From NCBI RefSeq assembly GCF_040273735.1, contig NZ_JBELZM010000007.1:62001-126000 (forward strand): a DNA stretch of 64,000 nt. Reading direction: 5' to 3'. Every line of letters starts with the position of its first letter. Positions within the stretch are counted from its first letter, which is position 1. Positions 10,082 to 18,831 of the stretch are shown here, in pieces. Made by a program: the position numbers and the translations under genes. The notes under the pieces were generated by a model. The model made no database searches and was not told the origin of the DNA. It saw nothing but the letters and a program-made list of their open reading frames with translations. Source of the stretch: Solibacillus sp040273735 (GTDB lineage Bacteria > Bacillota > Bacilli > Bacillales_A > Planococcaceae).

Positions 10082-10620
10082 GCGTTCCCCTCACCTTCCT
10101 GTTTTATTTTACTTTCCAATTCCCTTACTTCATCACGTATGGAAGCTGCATCTTCAAAACGCTCTTCCTCAATGGCTTGCTGCAGTGATGAACGGAGCTC
10201 TTGAATCTGTTGTTCTACTTTTTCTTTTGAAGGTCCTTCTTCCACATACCCAACATGCTGAGTACCTGCCTGAAGGCGTTCAAGTAGCTGTGGTAATTGC
10301 TCACTAAATGTTTCGTAACATTGACCGCATCCAAATTTGCCTTGCTTTAAAAACTGTCGGTACGTAAACCCACAGGAAGGACAGGATTTTGGGCTGTTTG
10401 TATTAGTTGTCGTACTTTCTTTCTTTGCATTCACAGGTACAAAATTGAACCAATTTGAAATAAGCTGCTGAAGAGATGCAGGCTCTTCATTTACGTCAAA
10501 TTGAAATGGATGAAATTGAGTGGCACATACTTCACAGTAGTGACGCTCGACTTTTTGACCATTGTGAACTTGAGTAACGGTAACATTTGCATGACGCTGT
10601 TTACAATGCTCACATATCAT
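10078..10620 (-). CDS. mcsA: McsA, zinc-binding activator of McsB
   Basis: A 180-residue protein with two pairs of CxxC motifs (ICEHCKQ, YCEVCAT) in the N-terminal third, two further CxxC motifs (SCPSCGF, GCGQCYE) in the middle, and a UVR motif at the C-terminus (EERFEDAASIRDEVREL). This is the standard McsA layout. It binds zinc and activates the McsB arginine kinase, and it takes part in metal-stress control of CtsR. It lies 12 bases after ctsR and overlaps mcsB. Confidence 0.96.
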   Translation of the reverse strand: MICEHCKQRHANVTVTQVHNGQKVERHYCEVCATQFHPFQFDVNEEPASLQQLISNWFNFVPVNAKKESTTTNTNSPKSCPSCGFTYRQFLKQGKFGCGQCYETFSEQLPQLLERLQAGTQHVGYVEEGPSKEKVEQQIQELRSSLQQAIEEERFEDAASIRDEVRELESKIKQEGEGNA

Positions 10621-10632
10621 AATAATCCACCT

Positions 10633-11097
10633 CTACTTTTCAAAAGAAATCGTTTGTAGCATTGCATGCATAATACGTGCTCTTAGCTGATCACGCAGCG
10701 GTAAAGCTACCTGTAATGTGACCCGATCTAAAGCGGCTTTCATAATGCTTGCTTCTCGCTCTGTAATAATGTCCTCATCCAATAACCTAAAAATAATACG
10801 TTCAGCATTAGTCTGAGCAATGGCGTTACCTATTTGTGTTTCCATTTCGTCCAGTAAATTTTTCTTAGAGTGGATTGTCACACGCAAAATCCGAATATAA
10901 CCGCCACCACCCCGCTTACTCTCTACATAGTAGCCATGCTCGGTCGTGAAACGCGTATTGATAACGTAATTGATTTGGGAAGGAGCACAGGCAAATTGCT
11001 TTGCTAATTCATTTCGCTTTATTTCAATAAGTCCCTGTCCCTCTAATTCAATAACTTCCTTCAAATACCCTTCAATTATGTCAGATATATTCCTCAT
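10633..11097 (-). CDS. ctsR: Transcriptional repressor CtsR
   Basis: A 154-residue repressor when started at the ATG at 11097, the same length as the B. subtilis protein. That ATG is preceded by GAGAGGTGAG at good distance; a GTG four codons upstream overlaps that site. The winged-helix part contains ACAPSQINYVI and the glycine-rich wing reads RGGGGYIRI. The glycine-rich loop is the thermosensor and DNA-contact wing in this family. It represses its own operon and other clp genes. A CtsR operator lies directly upstream (11121-11142). Confidence 0.97.
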   Translation of the reverse strand: MRNISDIIEGYLKEVIELEGQGLIEIKRNELAKQFACAPSQINYVINTRFTTEHGYYVESKRGGGGYIRILRVTIHSKKNLLDEMETQIGNAIAQTNAERIIFRLLDEDIITEREASIMKAALDRVTLQVALPLRDQLRARIMHAMLQTISFEK

Positions 11098-11120
11098 GCT
11101 GTCTCTCACCTCTCATCAAC

Positions 11121-11142
11121 TGACTTTGACTATCTTTGACTT
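11121..11142 (-). promoter_or_regulatory. CtsR operator
   Basis: The minus strand reads GTCAAAGATAGTCAAA followed by GTCA. These are tandem heptads matching the known CtsR operator (GGTCAAA-NAN-GGTCAAA type), with a third partial repeat. It lies just downstream of the -10 box and 24 bases before the ctsR ATG, as expected for autoregulation. Confidence 0.88.
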
Positions 11143-11143
11143 A

Positions 11144-11173
11144 AATATACAATATTTATTTTTTGAAATGCAA
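11144..11173 (-). promoter_or_regulatory. Probable sigma-A promoter of the ctsR operon
   Basis: On the minus strand TTGCAT (11173-11168) and TATATT (11149-11144) are separated by 18 bases and abut the CtsR operator. No sigma-B type sequence was recognised. Confidence 0.6.
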
Positions 11174-11230
11174 CTAATCACTCTTGTTTTAGGTTTCCCT
11201 ATTTTTACATTAATAAATCCCTATTTATGT

Positions 11231-11273
11231 AAAAAAGCGATAAGGTGTTTTTTAAACAAACCTTACCGCTTTT
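11231..11273. terminator. Terminator between the ctsR promoter region and the DUF4870 gene
   Basis: The inverted repeat AAGCGATAAGGT / ACCTTACCGCTT with an A-run on the left and a T-run on the right can act on the minus-strand gene at 11300 or on plus-strand transcription. Confidence 0.7.
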
Positions 11274-11299
11274 ATGAACTTTGCCAAATTGAGGATAAA

Positions 11300-11605
11300 T
11301 TATACCCAGCGTCCGACAATTGGATAATTCCAGTGCTGGTCAGATAATGCTTTTACAATACCGATGACCGGTGCAATCCAGAAGATGAGTAAAAATACTA
11401 ATAGGAATGGTAAACCAATTAACAATACAGAAAGAACTCCTGCTATCGCTATTAAAATTCCGAATACAACCTGGAATAGCAATGCTTGGATTGCTGTACG
11501 CTTTACTTCATCTTCAGAACTTATCAAGAAAAACAGAATCGGTACTAGGAACGGTGCAAAGAATGCACTGGCATGAATGATGATTTTCGACCATTTAGAT
11601 TCCAT
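11300..11605 (-). CDS. DUF4870 family small membrane protein
   Basis: A 101-residue protein with two or three hydrophobic segments. It has the pattern of DUF4870/TIC20-like proteins: an N-terminal helix (HASAFFAPFLVPILFF), a polar KRTAIQALLFQ helix containing the conserved Gln, and two C-terminal membrane helices with IGIVKAL near the end. The function is unknown. It has its own terminator downstream and stands alone, so no operon partner hints at a role. Confidence 0.7.
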   Translation of the reverse strand: MESKWSKIIIHASAFFAPFLVPILFFLISSEDEVKRTAIQALLFQVVFGILIAIAGVLSVLLIGLPFLLVFLLIFWIAPVIGIVKALSDQHWNYPIVGRWV

Positions 11606-11676
11606 TTGTTATCAACCTCACTTTAGTTTATTAGCTTATTTACGGATAATATTCATAAAAGTTTCATAGAGAGGAC

Positions 11677-11707
11677 AAAAAATCCCGAATTTTTATTTCG
11701 AGATTCC
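11677..11707 (-). terminator. Terminator after the 71-residue membrane protein gene
   Basis: On the minus strand AATCTCGAA pairs with TTCGGGATT around an A-rich loop, followed by six T. Confidence 0.65.
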
Positions 11708-11726
11708 TTGTGAAGTCTAAATCTGA

Positions 11727-11942
11727 TCAATATGGGCCTCTATCTTTCGGGTTGTCCCCTTCTTGAGGAAATAAAAAGTAGGAAATAACCGCGGTTAAGA
11801 TGGTTGCTCCAATAACTATTAAAATCCGGTCACGGTCGCCTACTTCTGCATAATTGTTCACGAGCATAATATACGATGCAATCGCAACCCCAAGCGACAA
11901 TGGTAAAACAAATTTCAAACGCCCTTTATGGAACTTCATCAT
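11727..11942 (-). CDS. Small two-helix membrane protein of unknown function
   Basis: A 71-residue protein starting MMKFHKGRLKFVLPL. It has two hydrophobic segments (residues 11-28 and 42-60) separated by NYAEVGDRDR, and a polar C-terminus rich in Asp, Pro and Arg. I preferred the ATG at 11942 because GAAAGGCG lies before it; a GTG five codons upstream overlaps that site. It resembles the many short conserved membrane proteins of Bacillales. I do not recognise a family, and neighbours give no clue. Confidence 0.65.
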   Translation of the reverse strand: MMKFHKGRLKFVLPLSLGVAIASYIMLVNNYAEVGDRDRILIVIGATILTAVISYFLFPQEGDNPKDRGPY

Positions 11943-12100
11943 TACAACGCCTTTCACTATTTACTGCATCCATTTTAATAGTTATATTACCTCAAATACT
12001 AATTACTGTAAATTTTTAATCTATATAGAAATATTACTGATATTATCCGATATAACAGTAAGATAGAATTATTTAATAAATAGATGAAACGAGGAAGAAC

Positions 12101-13414
12101 ATGGGTATTCTGTTTTCAAGAGCTACAAAAGTTTCAAACAAGCCTTATTTTAATATTGACGATTATGCACAGCAAGTAAATTTGGATGTTTCAAACTATC
12201 CTAACTTACATAAACAGCTACAATTGCTAAAATTAACGAAAGAGGATTTAGCCGTGATTAAACAGCTAGAACCTTTTGCACAGCAAGTTGTTCCAGTTAT
12301 GGTGGAGAAGTTTTACAGTGCAATCAGCTTAAGTCCTGAACTCGTAGATATTATAGGAAGTTCAGCTCGAATGGAGCGTCTTAAAGGTACATTAACAAAG
12401 CATTTAGAAGCGATGTTCAATTGTAATATCGATTCAAATTATATAGAGGAACGACAAACGATTGCGCATGTCCATGTCAAAATCGGACTGCAATCAAAGT
12501 GGTATATTGCATCATTTCAATCGCTGATGACAACGTTTATCGACTTTATCAGTAAAGTTGAAATGTCGAATGAAGAAATGGCTAAAGCAATTAATGCTTT
12601 TTCAAAACTAATCAACTTCGAGCAGCAGCTTGTGATTGAAGCATATGAAAAAGAAGAGCAGCGCATTCGTACTGAAAGTTTGGAAATGAAATACCGAATT
12701 GTAGAGCGAATTCAACATACTGCACAAGAATTAACGCATATTAGTGATCAGACAAATGCCTCATTACAGGAGATTGCGAGTCAATCCGAAGAAATTGCTT
12801 CCAACACAACACAGGGATTGAATTTAGTAGCGGAAACAGAAAATAAATCAACGACTGGGACTACATATTTAGTTAACCAGACAGCAATCATGACAAACAT
12901 TTTAGATCGTGTGGACACACTTGAATCATCAATGGTTAAACTGCGTCAATCTTCTAAAAAAATTGCTGAAATTGTAGGGTTAGTAACAGGAATTGCCGAT
13001 CAGACAAACTTGCTTGCATTAAATGCATCTATTGAAGCAGCACGTGCAGGTGAACACGGGAAAGGATTTGCCGTAGTAGCTGATGAAGTTCGAAAGCTTG
13101 CTGAGGAAACTAAAAATGCGGTACAAAACGTCTCTCATTTAATTAAAGAAACCGAACTTAGTATTTCACAAATGTCTGACTCTGTTTCAAGTGTTGATGA
13201 GCAAGTAAAAATGAGCGTCGATACGCAAAAAAACTTGGCGGATTCCTTTACATCGATTACTGAAGCCGTTCATGGCATTAAAACACAATATGAAAACACC
13301 AATGAAGACATTCATGCCATTTCATCTGTTATTACCGGTTTAACACATACATCAAATAATGTGTTAACATCATCAGATTCATTGCTCCACATTGTTCAGG
13401 AACTGCATGATTAA
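12101..13414 (+). CDS. hemAT: Globin-coupled methyl-accepting chemotaxis protein (HemAT type)
   Basis: A 437-residue soluble chemoreceptor. Residues 25-185 form a protoglobin sensor domain whose RQTIAHVHVKIGL contains the candidate proximal heme histidine. The C-terminal half is an MCP signalling domain with the hairpin tip GIADQTNLLALNASIEAARAG. There are no membrane segments, as in B. subtilis HemAT. The family binds oxygen at the heme and signals to CheA for aerotaxis. The gene is monocistronic, with GAGGAAGAAC before the ATG and a strong terminator after it. Confidence 0.93.
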   Translation: MGILFSRATKVSNKPYFNIDDYAQQVNLDVSNYPNLHKQLQLLKLTKEDLAVIKQLEPFAQQVVPVMVEKFYSAISLSPELVDIIGSSARMERLKGTLTKHLEAMFNCNIDSNYIEERQTIAHVHVKIGLQSKWYIASFQSLMTTFIDFISKVEMSNEEMAKAINAFSKLINFEQQLVIEAYEKEEQRIRTESLEMKYRIVERIQHTAQELTHISDQTNASLQEIASQSEEIASNTTQGLNLVAETENKSTTGTTYLVNQTAIMTNILDRVDTLESSMVKLRQSSKKIAEIVGLVTGIADQTNLLALNASIEAARAGEHGKGFAVVADEVRKLAEETKNAVQNVSHLIKETELSISQMSDSVSSVDEQVKMSVDTQKNLADSFTSITEAVHGIKTQYENTNEDIHAISSVITGLTHTSNNVLTSSDSLLHIVQELHD

Positions 13415-13430
13415 TTTTCCTTAAATACTA

Positions 13431-13472
13431 AAGGGATATCAAATGGCATTTTGCATTTGATATCCCTTTTTT
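13431..13472. terminator. Bidirectional terminator between hemAT and the thioesterase gene
   Basis: A long stem (AAGGGATATCAAATG pairing with CATTTGATATCCCTT) with T-run lies between convergent genes and touches the stop of the minus-strand gene. Confidence 0.85.
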
Positions 13473-13959
13473 ATGCACGGCGTTTTTTTGATAATGCTCG
13501 CTTTTGCTTTCGATGCTCCTGACGAATCGGGCCTGTTTCAAATAAATGGCGTTCGAAGTCCGTCTCCGGCTCAACACCCGGCACTTCTTTCGGCTTGCCG
13601 TTTTCGTCAATCGCGACCATCGTTACGAATGATTCTGTCGTTAATTTCTTTGCACCTGTTTTAATATTTCTTGATACAACCCGTACATATACTTCCATCG
13701 AAGTACGACCTGTTCCAGATACAACAGCTTCCAACTCAATCATATCACCTGCATAGGCAGAGGATACGAAATCTACTGAGTCAAAAGAAGCAGTAACGAC
13801 TTCGCCTTGGCAATGTTTCATAGCAGCAATCGCCGCAATTTCATCAATATATGCTAACACTTTTCCTCCGAATATCGATTGATGATGATTTGTATCAGGA
13901 GGTAGTACTAATCGTGTTTGGATAGATTTTGAAAAGCTCATCGGCAGAGTATTTTTCAT
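13471..13959 (-). CDS. Acyl-CoA thioesterase, hotdog fold (YkhA/BACH type)
   Basis: A 162-residue single hotdog domain. After LVLPPDTNHHQSIFGGKVL come the helix YIDEIAAIAAMKHCQG, the VTASFDSVDFV strand and the GRTSMEVYVRV strand, all typical of the acyl-CoA hydrolase family with the catalytic Asp in DEIAA. The start at 13959 follows AAAGGAGGAAGATT; an ATG ten codons upstream overlaps no better site. The C-terminal tail is very basic (KQKRALSKKRR). It probably hydrolyses medium or long-chain acyl-CoA, but the substrate is not deducible. Confidence 0.85.
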   Translation of the reverse strand: MKNTLPMSFSKSIQTRLVLPPDTNHHQSIFGGKVLAYIDEIAAIAAMKHCQGEVVTASFDSVDFVSSAYAGDMIELEAVVSGTGRTSMEVYVRVVSRNIKTGAKKLTTESFVTMVAIDENGKPKEVPGVEPETDFERHLFETGPIRQEHRKQKRALSKKRRA

Positions 13960-14023
13960 AATCTTCCTCCTTTCTAAACTACACTCCATGTTACTATTCA
14001 GAAGATGGAAGTGCTAGTGCAAA

Positions 14024-15454
14024 CTATTCATAATTCAACTTCATTGTAATAAATTTTAAATCGGTCATTTCTTCCACTGCATACTTAATGCCTTCTTTAC
14101 CGTAGCCGCTCATTTTGACGCCCCCATACGGCATATTATCTACACGGAATGTTGGAATATCGTTAATGATGACCGCCCCTGCTTCAATCTCTTCAGCGGC
14201 TTTCATAGCATCTGTTAATACATTTGTGTAAATACCCGCATTTAACGCAAGCTCCGATTTATTTACAAGGGCAATTGCCTCGTCCAGTGTTTCATACGGC
14301 ACAATGGATACAATCGGCGCAAAAGTCTCCTCACAAACAATTCTCATATCAGGCTTCACATTCGTCATGACCGTTGGAGAGCATGTGCGCTCTGTAAATT
14401 CAGCTCCTGCTGCAACCGTTGCACCTTGCTGTTTCGCCTCTTCAATCCATTTTTTTATACGGCTAACTTCATCAGGATGAATCATTGCACTCACATCCGT
14501 TTTTTCATCATGCGGATCTCCGACAACTAGTTTCTTTGTTTCTTCAACAAATAATTTTGTAAATGTTTCATAAACTGAAGTATGAACATAAATACGTTGC
14601 AATGAAATACATACTTGTCCTGCAAATCCAAATGCACCGCCTACACCACGCTTCATTATTTTTTCAAGCGGTGTTGAAGGTTCAACAATGAGTGCCGCAT
14701 TTGAACCAAGCTCTAATGTAATTTTTCGCAAGCCGATTTTTTCTTTAATTTTTAGGCCAACCGCGCCACTTCCTGTAAATGTCACTTTTTTTACAAGTGG
14801 ATGTGTTACAAGTGTTTCGCTCAACTCCCCGCCGCTGCCTGTTACAATTTGCAAAGCGCCATCCGGTAAACCTGCTTCTTTGAAGATTTCAGCCATTGCA
14901 AGTGCACTTAACGGGGTTTGGGATGCAGGCTTTAATACAACTGTATTTCCTACTGCAAAGGCTGGGCCTAATTTATGGGCTACGAGATTAAATGGAAAAT
15001 TAAACGGTGTAATCGCAGAAACTACGCCCAATGGAACTCGCTTCGTATAACCGATTCTGTCTTTTACGCCTGGTGCTGCATCCATCGGGATCGTTTCACC
15101 TGTACTTTGTTTTGCCGCTTCTGCAGCAAACTGGTAGGTCGCAATCGTACGGTCTATTTCGGCAATACCTGCTGAAATCGGTTTTGCCGCTTCATCCGCC
15201 AATATTTTTGCAAGTTCTTGTCTACGTTCCCTCATGATCGTTACGACTTTGTATAAAATTTCGGCCCGTTCATACGCAGTCGTTTTTTTGAATGACTGGA
15301 ATGTTTGATGTGCACCTTCAACTGCACGCTCTACGTCCGCTGCCGTTGCTTTTGCTACATTTGCAAGTACTTCTCCCGTATAAGGTGCTGTTAACTCAGT
15401 CGTTTCATTCGTACTTTCCCATTGGCCATTAATCCATAATTTTGTCTGTTTCAT
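14024..15454 (-). CDS. NAD(P)-dependent aldehyde dehydrogenase
   Basis: A 476-residue ALDH superfamily enzyme. It has the oxyanion Asn in ITPFNFPFN, the cofactor Lys in VLKPASQTPLSA, the loop FTGSGAVG, the general-base Glu in ITLELGSNAA and the catalytic Cys in FAGQVCISLQR. The LELGSNA form, in place of the commoner LELGGKS, and the FAGQVC context resemble lactaldehyde/phosphonoacetaldehyde-type dehydrogenases. It probably oxidises an aldehyde to the acid. It is not in an obvious operon: DUF4003 upstream is 31 bases away on the same strand and could be co-transcribed. Confidence 0.88.
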   Translation of the reverse strand: MKQTKLWINGQWESTNETTELTAPYTGEVLANVAKATAADVERAVEGAHQTFQSFKKTTAYERAEILYKVVTIMRERRQELAKILADEAAKPISAGIAEIDRTIATYQFAAEAAKQSTGETIPMDAAPGVKDRIGYTKRVPLGVVSAITPFNFPFNLVAHKLGPAFAVGNTVVLKPASQTPLSALAMAEIFKEAGLPDGALQIVTGSGGELSETLVTHPLVKKVTFTGSGAVGLKIKEKIGLRKITLELGSNAALIVEPSTPLEKIMKRGVGGAFGFAGQVCISLQRIYVHTSVYETFTKLFVEETKKLVVGDPHDEKTDVSAMIHPDEVSRIKKWIEEAKQQGATVAAGAEFTERTCSPTVMTNVKPDMRIVCEETFAPIVSIVPYETLDEAIALVNKSELALNAGIYTNVLTDAMKAAEEIEAGAVIINDIPTFRVDNMPYGGVKMSGYGKEGIKYAVEEMTDLKFITMKLNYE

Positions 15455-15485
15455 TTAATTCACTCCTTACTATTGTTTACCCAAA

Positions 15486-16460
15486 TTAAAAAAATATATC
15501 GAGAATATCGAATGCTAATAAAAATGGGATATCGCCTATATAATCGCTCATTGCAAGAGCCTGCATAAATAATAAACTATCGTTGAAATCCGATAACATA
15601 TTGTTTTCCATCAAACTTTTCAGCACATACTGGGCAGCGGTCATTAAAGCATACGCTTGCATATCCACAAACATCGGAAGTTTGACGAGTCTCTGTTCCA
15701 TTTCTACAATTTCATCGACAACTTCCGTTTCAGCTCCTGCTAAAGCAAGCAAAGCTAAATATGGATAAAACCTTTTCTTTACTTTCACGCCCCTATTAAT
15801 AAATGACTGCTTCATCGCAACTACATAATCAACCAATACAGGCTGAAACTCTCCATCATACAATGGCAATAGCTGTGTCATTGCCTGCAGGGCATCCCCT
15901 TTTTTAAATCCATTACCGTGTAATGCATCATAGTATTTCCGCATTGTTCCGGCGAGCTTAACCGGATTATTTTGCTTTTTTGTCAGCAAAACTGCATATG
16001 GGATATCATCTTTGCCCGTCAGGAAGAAATGATACTTCTTCATTTCGTCATGTAAGATTTTCGCTTTTTTCGCATGTGCTTCGTCTATTAAAAAAAGAGC
16101 TGCAATACGTTGATACCCGCTGCTTTTAAACCCTGCATTCAACAACGCCTTTTCATTTAAACTTACTCGATAAAGCTCCTGTTCAGGCTGCGGATGCAAT
16201 AAGAAATGGGTTAACATTTTATACGTTAAAACCGATTTATTTGATGGCGTAGAGAAAAACTCGACGAATGATTGCTTTGACTTTTGACTATGTATATCTT
16301 TTACATTTCCCTCAAATAAAGGACCATTAAATGTTTCACGTGAAAATGTAAATTGTACCGCTAACGGTATCCGGGCATTGCTTTGAACACCCGCTCCGAA
16401 AAATAGCTCCATCCGCTCATTATTGTTTTTAAGTAATTGTATAAAGGCTGTTTGATCCAT
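15486..16460 (-). CDS. DUF4003-like protein of unknown function
   Basis: A 324-residue, mostly helical soluble protein without signal peptide or obvious catalytic motif. The pattern (N-terminal NNERMELFFG, central KKGDALQAMTQLLPLY, FYPYLALLALAG, and a C-terminal MTAAQYVL helix) agrees with what I recall of DUF4003 proteins in Bacillales, but I could not check this. The start is ATG with GAGGAGTGTGAACTG before it. It lies 31 bases upstream of an aldehyde dehydrogenase. Confidence 0.6.
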   Translation of the reverse strand: MDQTAFIQLLKNNNERMELFFGAGVQSNARIPLAVQFTFSRETFNGPLFEGNVKDIHSQKSKQSFVEFFSTPSNKSVLTYKMLTHFLLHPQPEQELYRVSLNEKALLNAGFKSSGYQRIAALFLIDEAHAKKAKILHDEMKKYHFFLTGKDDIPYAVLLTKKQNNPVKLAGTMRKYYDALHGNGFKKGDALQAMTQLLPLYDGEFQPVLVDYVVAMKQSFINRGVKVKKRFYPYLALLALAGAETEVVDEIVEMEQRLVKLPMFVDMQAYALMTAAQYVLKSLMENNMLSDFNDSLLFMQALAMSDYIGDIPFLLAFDILDIFF

Positions 16461-16530
16461 CAGTTCACACTCCTCCTTATGATTATACGCCTAAATTTTT
16501 AAAGTGAAAAAATTTTGCTTTTTTCCACAA

Positions 16531-16569
16531 CAAAAAGAGAACGCTGGTTTTCGGACCAGCATTCCCTTT
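16531..16569 (-). terminator. Terminator after the DUF779 gene
   Basis: On the minus strand GGGAATGCTGGT pairs with ACCAGCGTTCTC around CCGAAA, followed by five T. It ends the aldehyde dehydrogenase-DUF779 unit. Confidence 0.8.
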
Positions 16570-16576
16570 TACAACG

Positions 16577-16942
16577 CTATACTTTAAGCTCATCAAGCTC
16601 TTCTTTTGTGAAAGCCCGTGATCTTGATAAAAAGCGCTTTCCTTCGACGCCTTCTAAAGAAAACATACCACCACGTCCATCGACGACATCGATAATAATC
16701 TGTGTATGCTTCCAATAATCATATTGGTTTTTGTGCATATAAAATGGACTTCCGCCAATATAACCAAGCAATATATCCTGGTTGCCGATAATTAAATCGC
16801 CATCCGGATAACACATTGGGGACGAACCATCACAGCAGCCTCCGGATTGATGGAACATAACCGGCCCGTGGCGTTCTTTCAACTTCTCGATCAATTGCAG
16901 TGCTGTATCGGTTGCTATAACGCGTTCAACCAAATTTTGCAC
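16577..16942 (-). CDS. DUF779 protein associated with aldehyde dehydrogenase
   Basis: A 121-residue protein with the DUF779 hallmarks: FHQSGGCCDGSSPMCY near residue 30, with three cysteines suitable for metal binding, and the central HKNQYDYWKHTQIIIDV. DUF779 genes are very often next to ExaC-type aldehyde dehydrogenases, and here the gene follows one by eight bases on the same strand. It is most likely an accessory protein of that enzyme; the biochemical role is unknown. Confidence 0.85.
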   Translation of the reverse strand: MQNLVERVIATDTALQLIEKLKERHGPVMFHQSGGCCDGSSPMCYPDGDLIIGNQDILLGYIGGSPFYMHKNQYDYWKHTQIIIDVVDGRGGMFSLEGVEGKRFLSRSRAFTKEELDELKV

Positions 16943-16950
16943 CCCCTCTC

Positions 16951-18477
16951 TTAGAAGAAGCCTAAGCGGTTTTCATCATAGCTTACTAAAAGGTTTTTCG
17001 TTTGTTGATAGTGGCTTAACATCATTTTATGATTTTCGCGTCCAACACCACTCATTTTGTAGCCGCCAAACGCCGCATGTGCCGGATATGCATGGTAGCA
17101 GTTCGTCCATACACGTCCTGCCTGAATACCTCGGCCAAAACGGTAAGCGGTATTCATATCACGTGTCCAGACGCCTGAACCCAGTCCATATAACGTATCA
17201 TTTGCGATTTCCAAAGCTTCTTCTTTCGTTTTAAATGTTGTTACAGCAACAACCGGGCCGAAAATTTCCTCTTGGAAAATACGCATTTTATTATGACCTT
17301 TAAATACAGTCGGTTTAATATAATAGCCGTCTGCAAAATCGCCGCCTAAATCGTTTTTCTCGCCGCCGATTAAGCACTCCGCACCTTCTTCTTTACCGAT
17401 TTGTAAATAAGATTGGATTTTCTCCATTTGTTCTGATGATGCTTGAGCACCCATCATTGTATCTGTATCTAAAGGGTTTCCTGTTTTAATTGCTTCTACG
17501 CGCTTTAATACGCGCTCCATAAATTTCTCGTAAATCGATTCCTGAATAAGTGCACGAGAAGGACATGTACATACTTCACCTTGGTTTAAAGCGAATAATA
17601 CAAAGCCTTCCACCGCTTTATCCAAAAATGCATCGTCTGCATCCATAATATCTTCAAAGAAAATGTTCGGTGATTTACCGCCCAATTCAAGAGTAACAGG
17701 AATTAGATTTTGTGATGCATATTGCATAATAAGGCGACCTGTCGTCGTCTCACCGGTAAATGCTATTTTACCAATGCGCGGATTCGAAGCTAACGGTTTT
17801 CCTGCTTCTAAACCGAAGCCATTTACAACATTCAGCACACCTGGCGGAAGTAAATCTTCAATCAGCTCAACAAGCACTAAAATGGATACCGGTGTTTGCT
17901 CAGCCGGCTTTAATACGACACAGTTTCCTGCAGCTAAAGCAGGTGCCAATTTCCAGACAGCCATCAATAACGGGAAGTTCCATGGAATAATTTGTCCAAC
18001 TACCCCAATTGGCTCATGGAAGTGATATGCCACTGTGTTTTCATCAATCTGACTAAGAGACCCTTCCTGTGCGCGTAAAGCACCCGCAAAGTAGCGGAAG
18101 TGATCAATGCCCAAAGGTAAATCTGCATTCAATGTTTCACGTACTGCCTTACCGTTATCCCATGTTTCTGCAACGGCCAGCATTTCTAAATTTTGTTCCA
18201 TACGATCTGCAATTTTAAGTAAAATATTCGAGCGCTCAGTTGCTGATGTCTTACCCCAGGCATCCTTTGCTGCATGTGCTGCATCTAAAGCAAGCTCGAT
18301 ATCTTCTTCCGTAGAGCGTGCCACTTGGGTAAATTCTTTACCAGTTACAGGGGTAATATTGTCGAAGTACTCCCCTTTTACTGGCGGTGTCCATTTACCA
18401 CCGATAAAGTTGTCGTAACGCTCCTTGAAATTTACTAATGCGCCATCCGTGTTTGGATTTTGATACACTGCTGCCAT
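16951..18477 (-). CDS. Acetaldehyde-type aldehyde dehydrogenase (ExaC/AldA-like)
   Basis: A 508-residue ALDH starting MAAVYQNPNT; the ATG at 18477 follows AAAGGGGAGAGA, whereas a GTG seven codons earlier has no such site. Motifs are IIPWNFPLLM (oxyanion Asn), VLKPAEQTPVS, FTGETTTGR, LELGGKSPNI (general base) and QGEVCTCPSRAL (catalytic Cys followed by a second Cys, typical of ExaC-like enzymes). It oxidises acetaldehyde or other short aldehydes with NAD. It forms an operon with DUF779. No sigma-54 -12/-24 element was found upstream. Confidence 0.92.
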   Translation of the reverse strand: MAAVYQNPNTDGALVNFKERYDNFIGGKWTPPVKGEYFDNITPVTGKEFTQVARSTEEDIELALDAAHAAKDAWGKTSATERSNILLKIADRMEQNLEMLAVAETWDNGKAVRETLNADLPLGIDHFRYFAGALRAQEGSLSQIDENTVAYHFHEPIGVVGQIIPWNFPLLMAVWKLAPALAAGNCVVLKPAEQTPVSILVLVELIEDLLPPGVLNVVNGFGLEAGKPLASNPRIGKIAFTGETTTGRLIMQYASQNLIPVTLELGGKSPNIFFEDIMDADDAFLDKAVEGFVLFALNQGEVCTCPSRALIQESIYEKFMERVLKRVEAIKTGNPLDTDTMMGAQASSEQMEKIQSYLQIGKEEGAECLIGGEKNDLGGDFADGYYIKPTVFKGHNKMRIFQEEIFGPVVAVTTFKTKEEALEIANDTLYGLGSGVWTRDMNTAYRFGRGIQAGRVWTNCYHAYPAHAAFGGYKMSGVGRENHKMMLSHYQQTKNLLVSYDENRLGFF

Positions 18478-18831
18478 TGAAATCTCTCCCCTTTGCACAA
18501 ATTATGGTGACCATACATTCTCATAAAAAGGCAGTGCTGAAATTCATGCTGTAAAGCTCACTTTTCTGTGAGAGGTATCTTCATCTATTATATTGTCAGA
18601 AAAGTTGAATCATTTCAAATATTAAACTACAGTTTTCTGATTATTTTATTATTCTTCACTCTGTTATACTGAAATTGAAGAGAATACTATAATAAAAATG
18701 TATAAAATGGGTAAATTCCAGTAAGGATAGTTTTGTTCATTATTTAATCAAGCGTCATTTTGAACGAAGTATTACAAAATTACAGATAAACTCATGTATA
18801 CTGAAGATATTCTATTAGTAGGTGAAAAATT
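18478..18831. other. Intergenic region with divergent promoters, no gene seen
   Basis: This is the upstream region shared by the minus-strand aldehyde dehydrogenase and the plus-strand pseudouridine synthase gene. It is AT-rich. TATAAT-like elements occur near 18590-18660, but I could not assign well-spaced promoters or an operator. Confidence 0.4.

Noticed and set aside
18478..18831. Sigma-54 promoter before the ExaC-like aldehyde dehydrogenase
   Set aside because: No TGGCAC-N5-TTGC element with correct spacing was found.
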